Assembly (NCBI RefSeq): GCF_020708045.1
Contig: NZ_JAJFES010000007.1
Span: forward strand, 124,001-188,000
Reading direction: 5' to 3'
DNA from: Massilia sp. IC2-278
GTDB taxonomy: Bacteria > Pseudomonadota > Gammaproteobacteria > Burkholderiales > Burkholderiaceae_D
Length of the DNA stretch: 64,000 nt
Shown in pieces: positions 39,682 to 50,322 of this stretch. Positions within the stretch are counted from its first letter, which is position 1. Each line of letters starts with the position of its first letter. The translations under genes were made by a program, and so were the position numbers. A model generated the notes under the pieces. It was not told the DNA's origin, made no database searches, and saw only the letters and a program-made list of their open reading frames with translations.

Positions 39682-39981
39682 ATGTCCCTGACTCTTTCAG
39701 ACGTAAAACGGATCGCCAACCTGGCCCAGCTCGATATGGACGACGCCCACGCCGAAACCGCGCTGTCCGAGCTGAACGGCATTTTCGCCCTGGCCGAACA
39801 GATGCAGGCGGTCGACACCACCGGCGTCGCGCCGCTGGCGCATCCGCTGGCCGCGATCCTGGCCCTGCCGCTGCGCCTGCGCGAAGACGAGGTCACGGAA
39901 GACAACCGCCGCGACGCCTACCAGGCGCCGGCCCCGAAGGCCCAGGACGGCTTGTACCTGGTGCCGAAGGTGATCGAGTAA
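39682..39981 (+). CDS. gatC: aspartyl/glutamyl-tRNA amidotransferase subunit C
   Basis: 99-residue Gat[19 protein letters not shown] at the N-terminus and the C-terminal [13 protein letters not shown]...YLVPKVIE are typical. It stabilises the GatAB complex that converts Glu-tRNA(Gln) or Asp-tRNA(Asn) to the correct amide. Start at MSLTL; an upstream in-frame ATG-like extension lacks similarity. First of gatC-gatA-gatB. Confidence 0.95.
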   Translation: MSLTLSDVKRIANLAQLDMDDAHAETALSELNGIFALAEQMQAVDTTGVAPLAHPLAAILALPLRLREDEVTEDNRRDAYQAPAPKAQDGLYLVPKVIE

Positions 39982-40011
39982 TCCTGCCGCTTCTACGAAC
40001 AGAACACGCAT

Positions 40012-41487
40012 ATGCATAACAAGACTATCAAAGAGCTGTCGGCGCTGCTGCACGCGAAGCAGATCTCCAGCACCGAGCTGACCCGCCACTACCTGGGCCG
40101 CATCGAGGCCAGCGGACACAACGCCTTCCTGCACGTCGACCCGGAACTGACGCTGGCCCAGGCCGCCGCCGCCGATGCGCGCATCGCCGAAGGCACCGCC
40201 GGTCCCCTCACCGGCGTCCCGATCGCCCACAAGGATATCTTCGTCACGCGCGGCTGGCGCACGACTGCCGGCTCGAAGATGCTGGCCAACTACGTCAGCC
40301 CCTTCGACGCCACCGTGGTTGAGCGCTTCAACAGCGCCGGCATGGTCACGCTGGGCAAGGTGAACCTCGACGAATTCGCGATGGGCTCGTCGAACGAGAA
40401 CTCGGCCTTCGCGCCGGTGCACAATCCCTGGGATGCGCAAGCGGTCCCGGGCGGCTCCTCGGGCGGTTCGGCCGCCGCGATCGCCGCGCGCCTGGCGCCG
40501 GCCGCCACCGCCACCGACACCGGCGGCTCGATCCGCCAGCCGGCCGCCTTCTGCGGCGTTACCGGCATCAAGCCGACCTACGGCCGCGTGTCGCGCTTCG
40601 GCATGATCGCGTTCGCTTCCTCGCTCGACCAGGGCGGCCCGATCGCCCAGACCGCCGAAGACTGCGCCCTGCTGCTGAACGACATGGTCGGCCACGACGT
40701 GCGCGATTCGACCAGCCTGACGCCGGAACAGGGCAACCTGCAGGAAGACTTCACGCGCGAGTTGAACCAGCCGCTCACCGGCCTGCGCATCGGCGTGCCG
40801 AGCGAATACTTCGGCGAAGGCCTGGCTTCCGATGTGGAAGCCGCAGTGCGCGCCGCGCTGGAACAGTTCGTCAAGCTGGGCGCGACCCTGGTCGACATCT
40901 CGCTGCCGAAGACTTCGCTGTCGATCCCGACCTACTACATCATCGCCCCGGCCGAGGCCTCGTCGAACCTGTCGCGCTTCGACGGCGTGCGCTACGGCCA
41001 CCGCGCCAGCGAGTACAAGGATCTGCAGGACATGTACAAGAAGACGCGCGCCGAAGGCTTCGGCCGCGAAGTCCAGCGCCGCATCATGGTCGGCACCTAT
41101 GTGCTCTGCCACGGCTACTACGACGCCTACTACGTGCAGGCGCAAAAGATCCGCCGCCTGATCGCCGACGACTTCCAGGCCGCGTTCGCCGACAAATGCG
41201 ACGTGATCATGGGACCGGTCGCCCCGACGGTGGCCTGGGACTTGGGCGACAAGGCCAACGACCCGGTCGCCAACTACCTGGCCGACATCTACACCCTGTC
41301 GACCAGCCTGGCCGGCCTGCCCGGCATGTCGATCCCTTGCGGCTTCGGCCAAGGAGAAAAGAACGCCAAGCGTCCGGTCGGCCTGCAAATCATCGGCAAT
41401 TACTTTGCCGAAGCCAAGCTGCTGAACATCGCGCACCAGTACCAGCAAGTCACCGACTGGCACCAACGCGCACCGGATGGCGTCTAA
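40012..41487 (+). CDS. gatA: aspartyl/glutamyl-tRNA amidotransferase subunit A
   Basis: 491-residue amidase. The Ser-cisSer-Lys triad is in [10 protein letters not shown] (Lys), [13 protein letters not shown] and [14 protein letters not shown]. It releases ammonia from glutamine and channels it to GatB. Standard length. It begins 30 bases after gatC. Confidence 0.97.
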   Translation: MHNKTIKELSALLHAKQISSTELTRHYLGRIEASGHNAFLHVDPELTLAQAAAADARIAEGTAGPLTGVPIAHKDIFVTRGWRTTAGSKMLANYVSPFDATVVERFNSAGMVTLGKVNLDEFAMGSSNENSAFAPVHNPWDAQAVPGGSSGGSAAAIAARLAPAATATDTGGSIRQPAAFCGVTGIKPTYGRVSRFGMIAFASSLDQGGPIAQTAEDCALLLNDMVGHDVRDSTSLTPEQGNLQEDFTRELNQPLTGLRIGVPSEYFGEGLASDVEAAVRAALEQFVKLGATLVDISLPKTSLSIPTYYIIAPAEASSNLSRFDGVRYGHRASEYKDLQDMYKKTRAEGFGREVQRRIMVGTYVLCHGYYDAYYVQAQKIRRLIADDFQAAFADKCDVIMGPVAPTVAWDLGDKANDPVANYLADIYTLSTSLAGLPGMSIPCGFGQGEKNAKRPVGLQIIGNYFAEAKLLNIAHQYQQVTDWHQRAPDGV

Positions 41488-41520
41488 CGGACAACGACAC
41501 GTACGGTTACGGGTTTGAAT

Positions 41521-41552
41521 TTGTAGGGTGGGCACCTGTGCCCACGCGGTAG
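41521..41552. repeat. single GTAGGGTGG-type palindrome between gatA and gatB
   Basis: TTGTAGGGTGGGCACCTGTG then CCCACGCGG. Stem GTGGGCAC/GTGCCCAC with a 2-base loop. It sits inside what should be the gatCAB transcript, so it would be present in the mRNA as a hairpin. Confidence 0.8.
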
Positions 41553-41623
41553 AGCGGCTCCGCAGCCGCACCGCAAACAAGGCACTGCAAACAGACGCGA
41601 ACCGACAGAAAAGAGAGAATATT

Positions 41624-43084
41624 ATGCAATGGGAAGTCGTCATCGGTCTTGAGAACCACGTCCAGCTCACGACCAACTCGAAAATCTTCAGCGGCAGCTC
41701 GATCCAGTTCGGCGCCGAGCCGAACACGCAGGCCAGCCCCGTGGACCTGGCCCTGCCGGGCGTGCTGCCCGTGATGAACAAGGGCGCCGTCGAACGCGCC
41801 ATCCGCTTCGGCCTGGCAGTGGGCGCAAAGATCGCGCCGCACTCGGTCTTCGCGCGCAAGAACTACTTCTACCCCGACCTGCCGAAGGGCTACCAGATCA
41901 GCCAGTTCGAGGAACCGGTGGTCCAGGGCGGCACACTCACCTTCGCCTTCGAAAAAGACGGCAAGCTGGAGACGAAGACCGTCAACCTGACCCGGGCCCA
42001 CCTGGAAGAAGACGCCGGTAAATCGCTGCACGAAGACTACGCCGGCATGACCGGCATCGACCTGAACCGCGCCGGCACGCCGCTGCTCGAAATCGTGTCG
42101 GAACCGGAGATGCGCAGTGCCGCCGAAGCCGTGGCCTACGCCAAGGCCCTGCACGGCCTGGTGATGTGGCTCGGCGTCTGCGACGGCAACATGCAGGAAG
42201 GTTCCTTCCGCTGCGACGTCAACGTCTCGGTGCGCCCGATGGGCCAGCAGGAATTCGGCACCCGCTGCGAGATCAAGAACCTGAACTCCTTCCGCTTCAT
42301 GGAAGAAGCGATCCACTACGAGGTGCGGCGCCAGATCGAGCTGATCGAAGACGGCGGCAAGGTCCAGCAAGCTACCCGCCTGTGGGACCCGGACCGTAAG
42401 GAAACCCGCGCCATGCGCTCGAAGGAAGACGCGCAGGATTACCGCTACTTCCCCGACCCGGACCTGCCGCCGCTGGCGATTTCGCAGGAATGGATCGAGC
42501 GCGTGAAGGCCAGCATGCCGGAACTGCCGGCCGCGATGCGCGCCCGCTTCACCGGCGACTACGGCCTGCCGGAATACGACGCCCTGATCCTGACCTCGTC
42601 GCAGGGCATGGCCAACTACTACGAAGCCGTGGTGGCGAAAGCCGGCAAGGAGAACGCCAAGGTCATCGCCAACTGGATGATGGGCGATGTCTCCTCCACC
42701 CTGAACCGCGAGGGCGTCGAGATTACCGCCTCGCCGGTGGAAGCCTCGCAGCTGGCCCTGCTGGTCAAGCGCATCGCCGACGGCACGATTTCGAACAAGG
42801 CGGCCAAGGAAGTGTTCGCGGCGATGTGGGAAGCCAAGTCCACCGACGAAAACCTGGCCGACACCGTCATCGAACAGAAGGGCCTGAAGCAGATCTCGGA
42901 CACGGGCGCGCTGGAAGCCATCGTCGATGAGGTGCTGGCCGCGAACGCCAAGTCGGTCGAGCAGTACCGCGCCGGCAAGGAAGCGGCGATCAATGCGCTG
43001 ATTGGCCAGACCATGAAGGCCTCGAAAGGCAAGGCGAACCCAGCCCAGGTGACCGAGCTGTTGAAGCAGAAACTGGCGGGTTGA
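41624..43084 (+). CDS. gatB: aspartyl/glutamyl-tRNA amidotransferase subunit B
   Basis: 486 residues. [20 protein letters not shown] opens the cradle domain; [20 protein letters not shown] and [13 protein letters not shown] are signature stretches, and the YqeY-like C-terminal tail domain binds tRNA. Start at MQWEVV preceded by AGAGAG. It is separated from gatA by 136 bases containing a palindrome, and ends at a strong terminator. Confidence 0.96.
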   Translation: MQWEVVIGLENHVQLTTNSKIFSGSSIQFGAEPNTQASPVDLALPGVLPVMNKGAVERAIRFGLAVGAKIAPHSVFARKNYFYPDLPKGYQISQFEEPVVQGGTLTFAFEKDGKLETKTVNLTRAHLEEDAGKSLHEDYAGMTGIDLNRAGTPLLEIVSEPEMRSAAEAVAYAKALHGLVMWLGVCDGNMQEGSFRCDVNVSVRPMGQQEFGTRCEIKNLNSFRFMEEAIHYEVRRQIELIEDGGKVQQATRLWDPDRKETRAMRSKEDAQDYRYFPDPDLPPLAISQEWIERVKASMPELPAAMRARFTGDYGLPEYDALILTSSQGMANYYEAVVAKAGKENAKVIANWMMGDVSSTLNREGVEITASPVEASQLALLVKRIADGTISNKAAKEVFAAMWEAKSTDENLADTVIEQKGLKQISDTGALEAIVDEVLAANAKSVEQYRAGKEAAINALIGQTMKASKGKANPAQVTELLKQKLAG

Positions 43085-43104
43085 ACCTGTTGGTTTCGCA
43101 AGCA

Positions 43105-43137
43105 CAAAAAAACCGGAGCATGCTCCGGTTTTTTTAT
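43105..43137. terminator. terminator after gatB
   Basis: Stem AACCGGAGCA/TGCTCCGGTT flanked by seven A on the left and seven T on the right, so it can work in both directions. It ends gatCAB and could also stop the minus-strand DUF6624 gene. Confidence 0.9.
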
Positions 43138-43248
43138 TGCCGATGACAAGGCTTGTTTCGGAATTCCAGAAAGTCAGCCCGTCATCAGCACTTTTTCGCC
43201 AATGTTTCGGAGTATCAGAAAAAACATGCGAAAACTCAGATATATCCT

Positions 43249-43950
43249 TCAGTTGCGCGGTTTTCTCGCCTCGCTCATCATGCAGACATAATCGGCGAGC
43301 GGCATGATGCCCAGTTCCTGGCGGTGCGCTTCCACTTCGCGCACGCTGGCTGCGTCGGGCAGGCCGAAATGCGGCGTGGCCCATTCCTCGGGCCGGAACT
43401 GGGTGCCGTAGTACTGCGGCCGGCCATGGCCTTTCAGGACCCGGTCGGTGAACTTGGCGAAGTCGCTCAGGCCCAGCTCGCCGTCGATGGCGCGCTGGCG
43501 CAGCACCGGCAGCAGCGCCGCCTGGAAATCGCGGTTGTGGTCGGCATGGTGCACCAGCAGCCAGGCATGCGTCACGCCCTGCTCGCCCACCTGGGCCGCG
43601 GTGGGAAAGCCCCTGGTGCCGACCAGTTCCTTCAGCCACTTGAAGTTGCTTTCGTCGGCCAGGGTGACCTCGCGCCAGGCGCGCGCGTTGTCCGGCCTGG
43701 CGACCGCCGCCGTGCGCGCCTTCTGGTCCCTGGCGACGCGTTTCGCCAGCTCGGCGCGCAGTTGCGGGTCGGTGAGGCTGCGCGCGGCATCGCGCCGGGC
43801 CACGGCCTCGTCCGATTCCTCAGGGTGCGCCGCCGCCCAGGCCGCCGCGCCGGGGCAGACTGTGGCGGGCGCGGCCGTCTCGCCGGCCAGCGCACAGGCG
43901 GGCAGCGTCACGCACAGCGCCGCCCAGCCGGCTTGCATCAGGCGCCGCAT
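43249..43950 (-). CDS. DUF6624 family exported protein
   Basis: 233 residues with an N-terminal signal (MRRLMQAGWAALCVTLPACA, cleavage near ALA; a weak lipobox LPAC is also possible). The C-terminal half, FPTAAQVGEQGVTHAWLLVH with HADHNRDFQAALLPVL and PQYYGTQF, corresponds to the DUF6624 pattern, of unknown function. The start ATG lies 4 bases after the pyrE stop, so the two are probably co-transcribed; a longer frame reaching 44004 overlaps pyrE and is less likely. Confidence 0.7.
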   Translation of the reverse strand: MRRLMQAGWAALCVTLPACALAGETAAPATVCPGAAAWAAAHPEESDEAVARRDAARSLTDPQLRAELAKRVARDQKARTAAVARPDNARAWREVTLADESNFKWLKELVGTRGFPTAAQVGEQGVTHAWLLVHHADHNRDFQAALLPVLRQRAIDGELGLSDFAKFTDRVLKGHGRPQYYGTQFRPEEWATPHFGLPDAASVREVEAHRQELGIMPLADYVCMMSEARKPRN

Positions 43951-43954
43951 CGCC

Positions 43955-44617
43955 TCAGACCCCGTAGCGGGTGCGGTAGGCCGCCACCGCCTCCTTGTGC
44001 GCACCGAGGTCCGCCCCCGCCGCTTCGTTCGACAGGTAGCTGAACAGGTCGTCGAGGTTGGCGATCGAGATCACCGGAATGCCGAACTCCTGCGCCACCT
44101 GCTGCACCGCCGAATGTTCCGACAGCGCGCCGTCCTTGCCCGAGCGCTCCATGCGGTCGAGCGCGATCAGCACGGCGGCCGGCTCGGCGCCGGCGGCGCG
44201 GATCATGTCGACCGATTCGCGCACCGAAGTACCGGCCGAGATCACGTCGTCGACGATCACGACCTTGCCGGCCAGTTTGGCGCCGACGATGGTGCCGCCT
44301 TCGCCGTGGTCCTTGGCTTCCTTGCGATTGTAGGCGAACGACGTATTGCGGCCTTCAGCGGCCAGCGCCACGGCAGTGGCCGATGCCAGGGTAATGCCCT
44401 TGTAGGCCGGGCCGAACAGCATGTCGAATTCGACGCCGGACGCCAGCAGGGTCTGGGCGTAGAAGCGGGCCAGGCGGCCCAGGGTGGCGCCGTCGTGGAA
44501 CAGGCCGGCGTTGAAGAAATAAGGCGAGAGGCGCCCGGCCTTGGTCGTGAATTCACCGAATCGAAGGACTTCGGTCTCGACCGAAAACGCAATAAACTCC
44601 TGGCGCAGATTGCTCAC
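43955..44617 (-). CDS. pyrE: orotate phosphoribosyltransferase
   Basis: 220 residues. Start is GTG ([11 protein letters not shown]) with AGGAG 9 bases before it. Signature [26 protein letters not shown] and the PRPP-binding loop [18 protein letters not shown]. It makes orotidine 5'-phosphate in pyrimidine synthesis. A 52-base gap separates it from the hybrid kinase upstream. Confidence 0.95.
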   Translation of the reverse strand: MSNLRQEFIAFSVETEVLRFGEFTTKAGRLSPYFFNAGLFHDGATLGRLARFYAQTLLASGVEFDMLFGPAYKGITLASATAVALAAEGRNTSFAYNRKEAKDHGEGGTIVGAKLAGKVVIVDDVISAGTSVRESVDMIRAAGAEPAAVLIALDRMERSGKDGALSEHSAVQQVAQEFGIPVISIANLDDLFSYLSNEAAGADLGAHKEAVAAYRTRYGV

Positions 44618-44669
44618 GCTGTTCTCCTGTATGCGAAAAGCGGTATTGTAATCTGCGCCGCCACTCCTG

Positions 44670-47192
44670 TTACGGCGCCGCGGCCAGTTGCGCCACCTGT
44701 TCCGGGCCGATCGGCTTGACCAGGTGCCGGGCGAAGCCGGCTTCCTCGCTGCGCAGGCGGTCTCCGTCCTGGCCGTAGCCGGACAGGGCGACCAGGCGGC
44801 AGGGGTGCGTCCCCAGCACGGCGCGCAGGCGCGTGGCCAGTTCGTAGCCGTCCAGGCCGGGCAGGCCGATGTCGAGCACGGCGAGGTCGGGCTGCAGGCG
44901 CCCTGCCGCTTCCAGCGCGGCGAACGGATCGTTGAAGACCGCCACCTTGTGGCCATGCGCCGTCAACAGCTGGCCCAGCATGTCGGCCGCGTCGACGTTG
45001 TCGTCGACGACCAGGATGCGCTGGCGCTTGCCGGCCTGTTGCGGCTCCTCGGCCGTGTCCGCGGTTTCCGGGGCGGCGTTGCTGTTCTTGAGCGGCAGGC
45101 ACACCACGAATTCGCTGCCCTGCCCCAGCCCGCCGCTGTGCGCCTCGACCGAGCCGCCGTGCAGTTCCACGATGTTCCTCACCAGCGCCAGCCCGATGCC
45201 GAGCCCGCCCTCGATGCGGTCGACGCTGCGTTTGCCCTGGAAGAACAAGCCGAATACCTGCTCCAGCATCTCCGGCGCCAGGCCGATACCGTTGTCGGAC
45301 ACGCCGATGCGCAGCCAGCCGGGGTTGCCGCGGCGCGCCTGCAACTTCACTTCGCCGCCCGGCTCGGTGTAGCGCGCGGCATTCGTCAGCAGGTTCGACA
45401 CCACCTGGGCCAGGCGCATGGCGTCGCCTTCCCACAGCATGCCGGGCTCGATCTCGAGCGCGAGGCGGTGGCCGCGCTGGGCCAGCAGCGGGCTGGCCAT
45501 CTCGACCGCCTTGGTCACGGGCAGGGACACGTCGACCAGCTCGATCTTCAGCTCGATCTGGCCGCGCGTGGCACGCGCCACGTCGAGCAGGTCGTCGACC
45601 AGGCGCACCAGGTGCTCGACCTGGCGCTCGATGATCTCGCGCTCGCGCAGCGCCGCTTTCTCGCCGCGCATGCGCATCAGCTGCAGCGCGGTGACGATCG
45701 GCGACAGCGGATTGCGCAGTTCGTGGCCGAGCATGGCCAGGAAGTCGTCCTTGGTGCGGTTGGCCGCCGTGAGTTCTTCCAGCAGCTGCTCGCGCTCGGC
45801 ATGGGCGCGTTCCAGGCTGCGCCGGCTGCGCACCTGTTCGGTGACGTCGGCCGCGACCAGGATCACGCCCTGCTCTTCGCCGGCGCTGTGGTCGGGACGG
45901 TCGTTCAGGGGTTCGAGGCTGAGCTGCAGGTAGCGCTCCTCGAAACCGCCATCGGCGCGCGCCAGTTCGACGCGCAACTCTTCGACCGTCACCGGCTGCG
46001 CGCTGGCATAAGCTTGTTCGAGCAGGCCGGCGATGGCACTGCCCTGCCAGTGCGGGAAGGCGGCGCCGAAGGCCTGCCCTTCCAGGCCGCTGCGTCCGAC
46101 CAGCTCGTGGAAGCGGCGGTTGGCCAGACGGAAGCGCAGCTCCGGCCCTGCCAGCAAGGCGGTGGCGACCGGCGCGTTGAGCAGCATGCGGTCGCGCTGG
46201 GCCAGGGCGGCGTCGCGCTGGTGGCGTTCGGTGGCGTCGCGCGTGAAGCAGCGCGTGTAGCGCAGCTGGCCATCCTCGAAGTAGCCGTTCGAGTGGATCA
46301 CCACGTGGCGAATCGAGCCATCCTTGCAGCGCAGGCGCGCCGGCTGGTCGTACAGCGTGCCGCCCGAGCCCAGGGTGGTCAGGATGTGCTCGATGACCGG
46401 GGCGTCGACGTGGAAGTCGGCGATGTGGTGGCCGACGTATTCGTCCCAGCTGTAGCCGAGCATCTGCAGTTCGGCGCGGTTGGCCCAGACGATGGTGCCG
46501 TCGCCGGCCACGCGGTGCAGGCCTTCGGCGGCGTTCTCGACGAAGTCGGCGAATTCCTTTTCGCGCCGGCGCAGCGTCTGCTCGGCCGCCTTGCGGCGTG
46601 CGATCTCGGCTTCGAGCTGCTGGTTCTGCAGCTGCGCGCTGGCCGCGCCGTGCTGGCGCATGGGTTTGTGCGTGAATGCGCCGCCCGCTGCCAGGGGTGC
46701 TGACGGGCTACCGCGGAACAGCGAAAAATGGTAGTCGCTGCCGAGCGCATTCCAGAGCTGCTCGAGGCCCACGGCGGCATCGTACTCGCCGCGCGCGGAC
46801 AGCAGCGTCACCATTTCGGCAAACGCGTGCACCGGGCCGCCGTTCGCCCCTGCCGCCGCCAGCGCCTTGCCGACGATGGCGCGGAAGCGCCCCGCATCCG
46901 GCTGGCCGTCCAGCATGAAGGCGGCCAGCGTCTCTTCGGCGTCGAGTACGGCCAGGCGTCCCGGATACCAGTTGCCGCCGCCGTCCGCGCTGCCGAATCC
47001 TGCCAGGCGCCGGCGCAGCTCGGCCACATGTTCAGGCGTGGCGAACAGGAGGCCGGCGCCGCCGGCGCGCAAGGCCGCGTCGATGAAATCGGCGGCCTCG
47101 TCGAGCAGGGCGGTATCGCTATCGAAGAAGTGAACGGCAGGCGCAGGCCCACCGGCGCCATGCTGCGGCGCGTCGTCGAGGCTGGTCAACAC
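44670..47192 (-). CDS. MEDS-domain hybrid sensor histidine kinase
   Basis: 840 residues, cytoplasmic (no membrane segment). In order: MEDS sensory domain (about 15-165; [33 protein letters not shown]), a short coiled coil (about 190-215), two PAS domains (about 220-460), phosphoacceptor helix with His490 ([20 protein letters not shown]), ATPase ([30 protein letters not shown]) and a C-terminal receiver with Asp774 ([13 protein letters not shown]). Start GTG at 47192 chosen because GGAG lies 6 bases before it; an ATG at 47258 adds 22 residues but has no ribosome binding site. MEDS domains are known from methanogen/methylotroph sensors (DcmR); the signal here is unknown. Confidence 0.88.
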   Translation of the reverse strand: MLTSLDDAPQHGAGGPAPAVHFFDSDTALLDEAADFIDAALRAGGAGLLFATPEHVAELRRRLAGFGSADGGGNWYPGRLAVLDAEETLAAFMLDGQPDAGRFRAIVGKALAAAGANGGPVHAFAEMVTLLSARGEYDAAVGLEQLWNALGSDYHFSLFRGSPSAPLAAGGAFTHKPMRQHGAASAQLQNQQLEAEIARRKAAEQTLRRREKEFADFVENAAEGLHRVAGDGTIVWANRAELQMLGYSWDEYVGHHIADFHVDAPVIEHILTTLGSGGTLYDQPARLRCKDGSIRHVVIHSNGYFEDGQLRYTRCFTRDATERHQRDAALAQRDRMLLNAPVATALLAGPELRFRLANRRFHELVGRSGLEGQAFGAAFPHWQGSAIAGLLEQAYASAQPVTVEELRVELARADGGFEERYLQLSLEPLNDRPDHSAGEEQGVILVAADVTEQVRSRRSLERAHAEREQLLEELTAANRTKDDFLAMLGHELRNPLSPIVTALQLMRMRGEKAALREREIIERQVEHLVRLVDDLLDVARATRGQIELKIELVDVSLPVTKAVEMASPLLAQRGHRLALEIEPGMLWEGDAMRLAQVVSNLLTNAARYTEPGGEVKLQARRGNPGWLRIGVSDNGIGLAPEMLEQVFGLFFQGKRSVDRIEGGLGIGLALVRNIVELHGGSVEAHSGGLGQGSEFVVCLPLKNSNAAPETADTAEEPQQAGKRQRILVVDDNVDAADMLGQLLTAHGHKVAVFNDPFAALEAAGRLQPDLAVLDIGLPGLDGYELATRLRAVLGTHPCRLVALSGYGQDGDRLRSEEAGFARHLVKPIGPEQVAQLAAAP

Positions 47193-47378
47193 ATTGGACT
47201 CCGGGGATAGTGGCAAGGGAGGCGAGCAGAGAGGTGAAGCAGGGAAATTACTTCGCATGCATACCAGTTTAACAGATTGCCCCGGTGCATTTCCGGACCT
47301 TGAAAAACGGGTTACACTATTGGCCCGCCCACGTTGCGGCCAGGTCACACTTCCCCGCTTTTCCTTATCTCTCTACCA

Positions 47379-48149
47379 ATGCCACGAATTATTTCCGCGA
47401 ACCTGAACGGCATCCGTTCCGCCCACAAGAAGGGTTTTTTCAACTGGCTGGCCAAGCAGGACGCCGACTTCATCTGCGTGCAGGAACTGAAGTGCCAGGA
47501 AGCCGACATGACCGAGGAGCTGTTCAAGCCGCACGGCTACCATGGCCACTTCCACTACGCCGAAAAGAAAGGCTACTCGGGCACCGGCGTGTATAGCCGC
47601 AGCGCGCCGGACAACAAGCGCATCGGCTTCGGCTGCGCGGAATTCGACGCCGAAGGCCGCTATACCCGTTGCGACTTCGGCAATCTCACCGTGATTTCGC
47701 TGTACGCGCCGTCGGGCTCGTCCTCGCCCGAGCGCCAGCTGGCCAAGTTCCGCTTCATGGAAGCCTTCCTGCCGCACTTGCAGGAATTAAAGGCCGAGGG
47801 GCGCGAGGTGGTGATCTGCGGCGACTGGAACATCGCGCACAAGGAACTCGACCTGAAGAACTGGAAGAGCAACCAGAAGAACTCGGGCTTCCTGCCGGAA
47901 GAACGCGCCTGGATGACCCGCATCTTCGACGAACTCGGCCTGGTGGACGTGCACCGCGTGGTGGCGCCGGAAGCGGCCGACTATACGTGGTGGAGCAACC
48001 GCGGGCAGGCCTGGGCGAACAACGTGGGGTGGCGCATCGACTACCACGTGGCGACGCCGGGTATTGCCGCCACGGCGCATGCGGTGTCGGTGTACAAGGA
48101 CGAGCGCTTCTCGGATCACGCGCCGCTGATTATCGACTACAAGCTCTGA
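47379..48149 (+). CDS. xth: exodeoxyribonuclease III
   Basis: 256-residue EEP-family AP endonuclease/3' exonuclease. PRIISANLNGIRSAHKKGFF, the metal-binding Glu in VQELKCQE, YSRSAPDNKRIGFG, CGDWNIAHKELDLKNW, YTWWSNRGQAWANNVGWRID and the final SDHAPLIIDYKL are all present. It repairs abasic sites. Start at MPRIIS; no strong ribosome binding site is seen. Its 3' end is convergent with and 3 bases from the pseudouridine synthase gene. Confidence 0.95.
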   Translation: MPRIISANLNGIRSAHKKGFFNWLAKQDADFICVQELKCQEADMTEELFKPHGYHGHFHYAEKKGYSGTGVYSRSAPDNKRIGFGCAEFDAEGRYTRCDFGNLTVISLYAPSGSSSPERQLAKFRFMEAFLPHLQELKAEGREVVICGDWNIAHKELDLKNWKSNQKNSGFLPEERAWMTRIFDELGLVDVHRVVAPEAADYTWWSNRGQAWANNVGWRIDYHVATPGIAATAHAVSVYKDERFSDHAPLIIDYKL

Positions 48150-48152
48150 TTG

Positions 48153-49076
48153 TTACCCAGGCCAGTCGAGCGAACGTTCGCTCTCGAACGTTCGCATCTC
48201 CCCCGTCAACGGATCCTCGAAACTGATCGCGCGCGCCAGCAATTGCAGCGGCGCGCTGAAATCGTCGCCCTTGCAGGGCAGCGCCACCGGATAGAAGGCA
48301 TCGTTCAGGATCGGCGCGCCCAATGAAGACAGGTGCAGCCGCAGCTGGTGCTTGCGCCCGGTGTGCGGATGCAGGCGGTAGCGCACCACGTCGCCGCGGC
48401 GTTCGACCATCTCGATGACCGTTTCCGAATTCGGCTCGCCCGGCACTTCTTCGCTCACAAAAAACTGTTCCGCATCCTGCATGCGGCTGCGGTAGGTGAA
48501 GGGAAATTCATGCCCTTCGATCGGGCCGGCCAGGGCCTCGTACACCTTTTTCACCACGCGCTTCTGGAACATCGACTGGTACTTGCCGCGCGTGTCGGGG
48601 TTGTGCGAGAAGATCACCACGCCGGCCGTTTCGCGGTCCAGGCGGTGGATCGGCACCAGGTGCGGCAATTCGAGCTGGGCCTTCAGGCGCACCAGCAGCG
48701 TCTCGTGCAGGAAGCGCCCGGTCGGGATCATCGGCAGGAAGTGCGGCTTGTCGACGATCAGCAGGTGCTGGTCCTGGAACAGGATGCGCTCCTGGAACGG
48801 GATCGGCGTCTCGGGTTCGTCCAGCTCGCGGTAGTACCAGATGCGCATGCCCTGGCGGACATGGCTGTCCGCTTGCAGAACCTTGCCCTGCGCGTCGACG
48901 ACTTCGCCGCGTTGCAAACGCGCCGCCCACGACTCCAGCGACACGTCCGGAAAGCGCTCGGCCAGAAAGCGCAGCATGCCGCCGGCGCGCGTTTCGGTCA
49001 GCCACAGGTAGCTGGGTGCGACGCCGTTGCGGACCGGCAGCGGAACATACGAATTGGCTTCTGCCTGGCGACCCAT
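48153..49076 (-). CDS. RluA-family pseudouridine synthase
   Basis: 307 residues. Catalytic loop VPIHRLDRETAGVVIFS with the Asp nucleophile, plus LLIVDKPHFLPMIP and TGRKHQLRLHLSSLGAPILN. An N-terminal segment (about 20-75; LRFLAERFPDVSLESWAARL) resembles an S4-like RNA-binding part. The target uridine in rRNA or tRNA cannot be read from the sequence. The last codons carry two copies of the palindrome CGAACGTTCG. It overlaps no gene and begins 3 bases beyond the M48 gene. Confidence 0.9.
   Translation of the reverse strand: MGRQAEANSYVPLPVRNGVAPSYLWLTETRAGGMLRFLAERFPDVSLESWAARLQRGEVVDAQGKVLQADSHVRQGMRIWYYRELDEPETPIPFQERILFQDQHLLIVDKPHFLPMIPTGRFLHETLLVRLKAQLELPHLVPIHRLDRETAGVVIFSHNPDTRGKYQSMFQKRVVKKVYEALAGPIEGHEFPFTYRSRMQDAEQFFVSEEVPGEPNSETVIEMVERRGDVVRYRLHPHTGRKHQLRLHLSSLGAPILNDAFYPVALPCKGDDFSAPLQLLARAISFEDPLTGEMRTFESERSLDWPG
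48169..48194. repeat. double palindrome in the 3' end of the pseudouridine synthase gene
   Basis: CGAACGTTCG, CTCT, CGAACGTTCG: each arm is a palindrome and the two arms together form a 10-bp hairpin with a 4-base loop, 20 bases beyond the convergent xth stop. It may help terminate xth or the opposite gene; no T-run follows. Confidence 0.65.
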
Positions 49077-49079
49077 GGA

Positions 49080-49970
49080 TTACTTCAGCGCGACGTTGGC
49101 CCGGTAAGGCGGAAGCTGGTTCACCGTCGTGCCCTTGGCGCGTGCGTACAGCGGCAGCAGCACGTTCATGTGCTTTTCCATGTCGTGGATGCGGGTATCG
49201 CCGCCCGGGTGGGTCGACAGGAATTCCGGCGGCGCGCCCTTGTTCAGCATGGCCATCTTGCGCCACAAGACGATGCCGGCGCGTGGGTCGTAGCCGGCGC
49301 GCGCCGCGATGTCGAGGCCGACCAGGTCGGCTTCGCGCTCTTCGTCGCGCGAGAATTTGAGCACCACGCCCTGCCCCACCAGGCCGGTGACGGTGTTGGT
49401 GATACTCGGGTCGATGCCGAAGATGGCCGAACCGAGCGCCCCGGCGCCGCGCGCCACCATCGAAGTAATGCCGGACTTGGCCGTGCGCTCGCGGCCGTGT
49501 TCGCGCAGGGCGTGGGCGATTTCGTGGCCCATGATGGCGGCCATTTCGTCGTCGCTCAGTTTCAGCTGGTCGATAATGCCGGTGAAGAAACCGATGCGCC
49601 CGCCCGGCATGCAGAAGGCGTTCACCTGATTCGAGTTGAACAGGTTGACTTCCCATTGCCAGTTCTTGGCGGATTGGTTCCAGCGCGGGGTATGCGGGAT
49701 GATGCGCTGGGCCACGGCGCGCAGGCGTTTGACTTGCGGATCGGTGGCGGCGACCAGGGCGCCCTTTTGCTGGGCCTGGGACAGCATCTCGCGGTACTGC
49801 TGGGAAGCGGCCTCGTTCATCTGCTCTTCCGGCACCAGCACGCGCACGCGCGACAGCGGCTTGACGGCGATGCCGTCCTGGACGACTTTTTCCTGGGCCT
49901 GGACCGTGCCCAGCGTGCCGACGCTGGCCAGCATGGCGGCGCAAAGGGCGATGTGTTTGAGTTTTTTCAT
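49080..49970 (-). CDS. M48 family metalloprotease
   Basis: 296 residues with a signal peptide (cleavage after TVQA). Zinc site MGHEIAHALREHG (HExxH) with the third ligand in the DEEREADLVGLDIAARAGYD segment; THPGGDTRIHDM closes the domain. Periplasmic M48 peptidases of this short, LoiP/YcaL-like type take part in envelope protein quality control. Start at MKKLKHIAL; the longer frame reaching 50063 would destroy the signal peptide. Confidence 0.9.
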   Translation of the reverse strand: MKKLKHIALCAAMLASVGTLGTVQAQEKVVQDGIAVKPLSRVRVLVPEEQMNEAASQQYREMLSQAQQKGALVAATDPQVKRLRAVAQRIIPHTPRWNQSAKNWQWEVNLFNSNQVNAFCMPGGRIGFFTGIIDQLKLSDDEMAAIMGHEIAHALREHGRERTAKSGITSMVARGAGALGSAIFGIDPSITNTVTGLVGQGVVLKFSRDEEREADLVGLDIAARAGYDPRAGIVLWRKMAMLNKGAPPEFLSTHPGGDTRIHDMEKHMNVLLPLYARAKGTTVNQLPPYRANVALK

Positions 49971-50103
49971 GGCAATAAGTGGCGTGCTGTTTTTGTCAAC
50001 AGCATCGTCGCAGAAATGCGCGGATGGGGTACGCACGATAACGACAAACGGGGGCCGGCGCAACTGTCGAGGTCACGCGGCATTGCCGAAGATGGCGGCC
50101 TCG

Positions 50104-50275
50104 ACCGTACGGTGGGCACTCCGTGCCCACGCGGAACGTCGCCTTATGTTGGCTGTGTTTGGACGTTATCGGCTGATCATTGCACACGGTAACAAAGAAA
50201 TCACCTCGCGGCCCCAACAAGGCCAACGTGACGCCGGCTTCCGCGTGGGCACGGAGTGCCCACCGTACGGTCATG
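50104..50275. repeat. composite palindromic repeat, two inverted copies (172 bp)
   Basis: Left copy 50104-50138 (ACCGTACGGTGGGCACTCCG then TGCCCACGCGGAAC), right copy 50236-50275 its inverse (CTTCCGCGTGGGCACGGAGT then GCCCACCGTACGG). Same outward/inward polarity as the copies at 2023 and 11678. It occupies most of the 352-base gap between metW and the M48 gene; no gene is seen in the interior. Confidence 0.8.
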
Positions 50276-50322
50276 GCCGCAGGCCACACGAAGGCCGCGG
50301 CGCCGCTCGATGCGCAGGTCTT

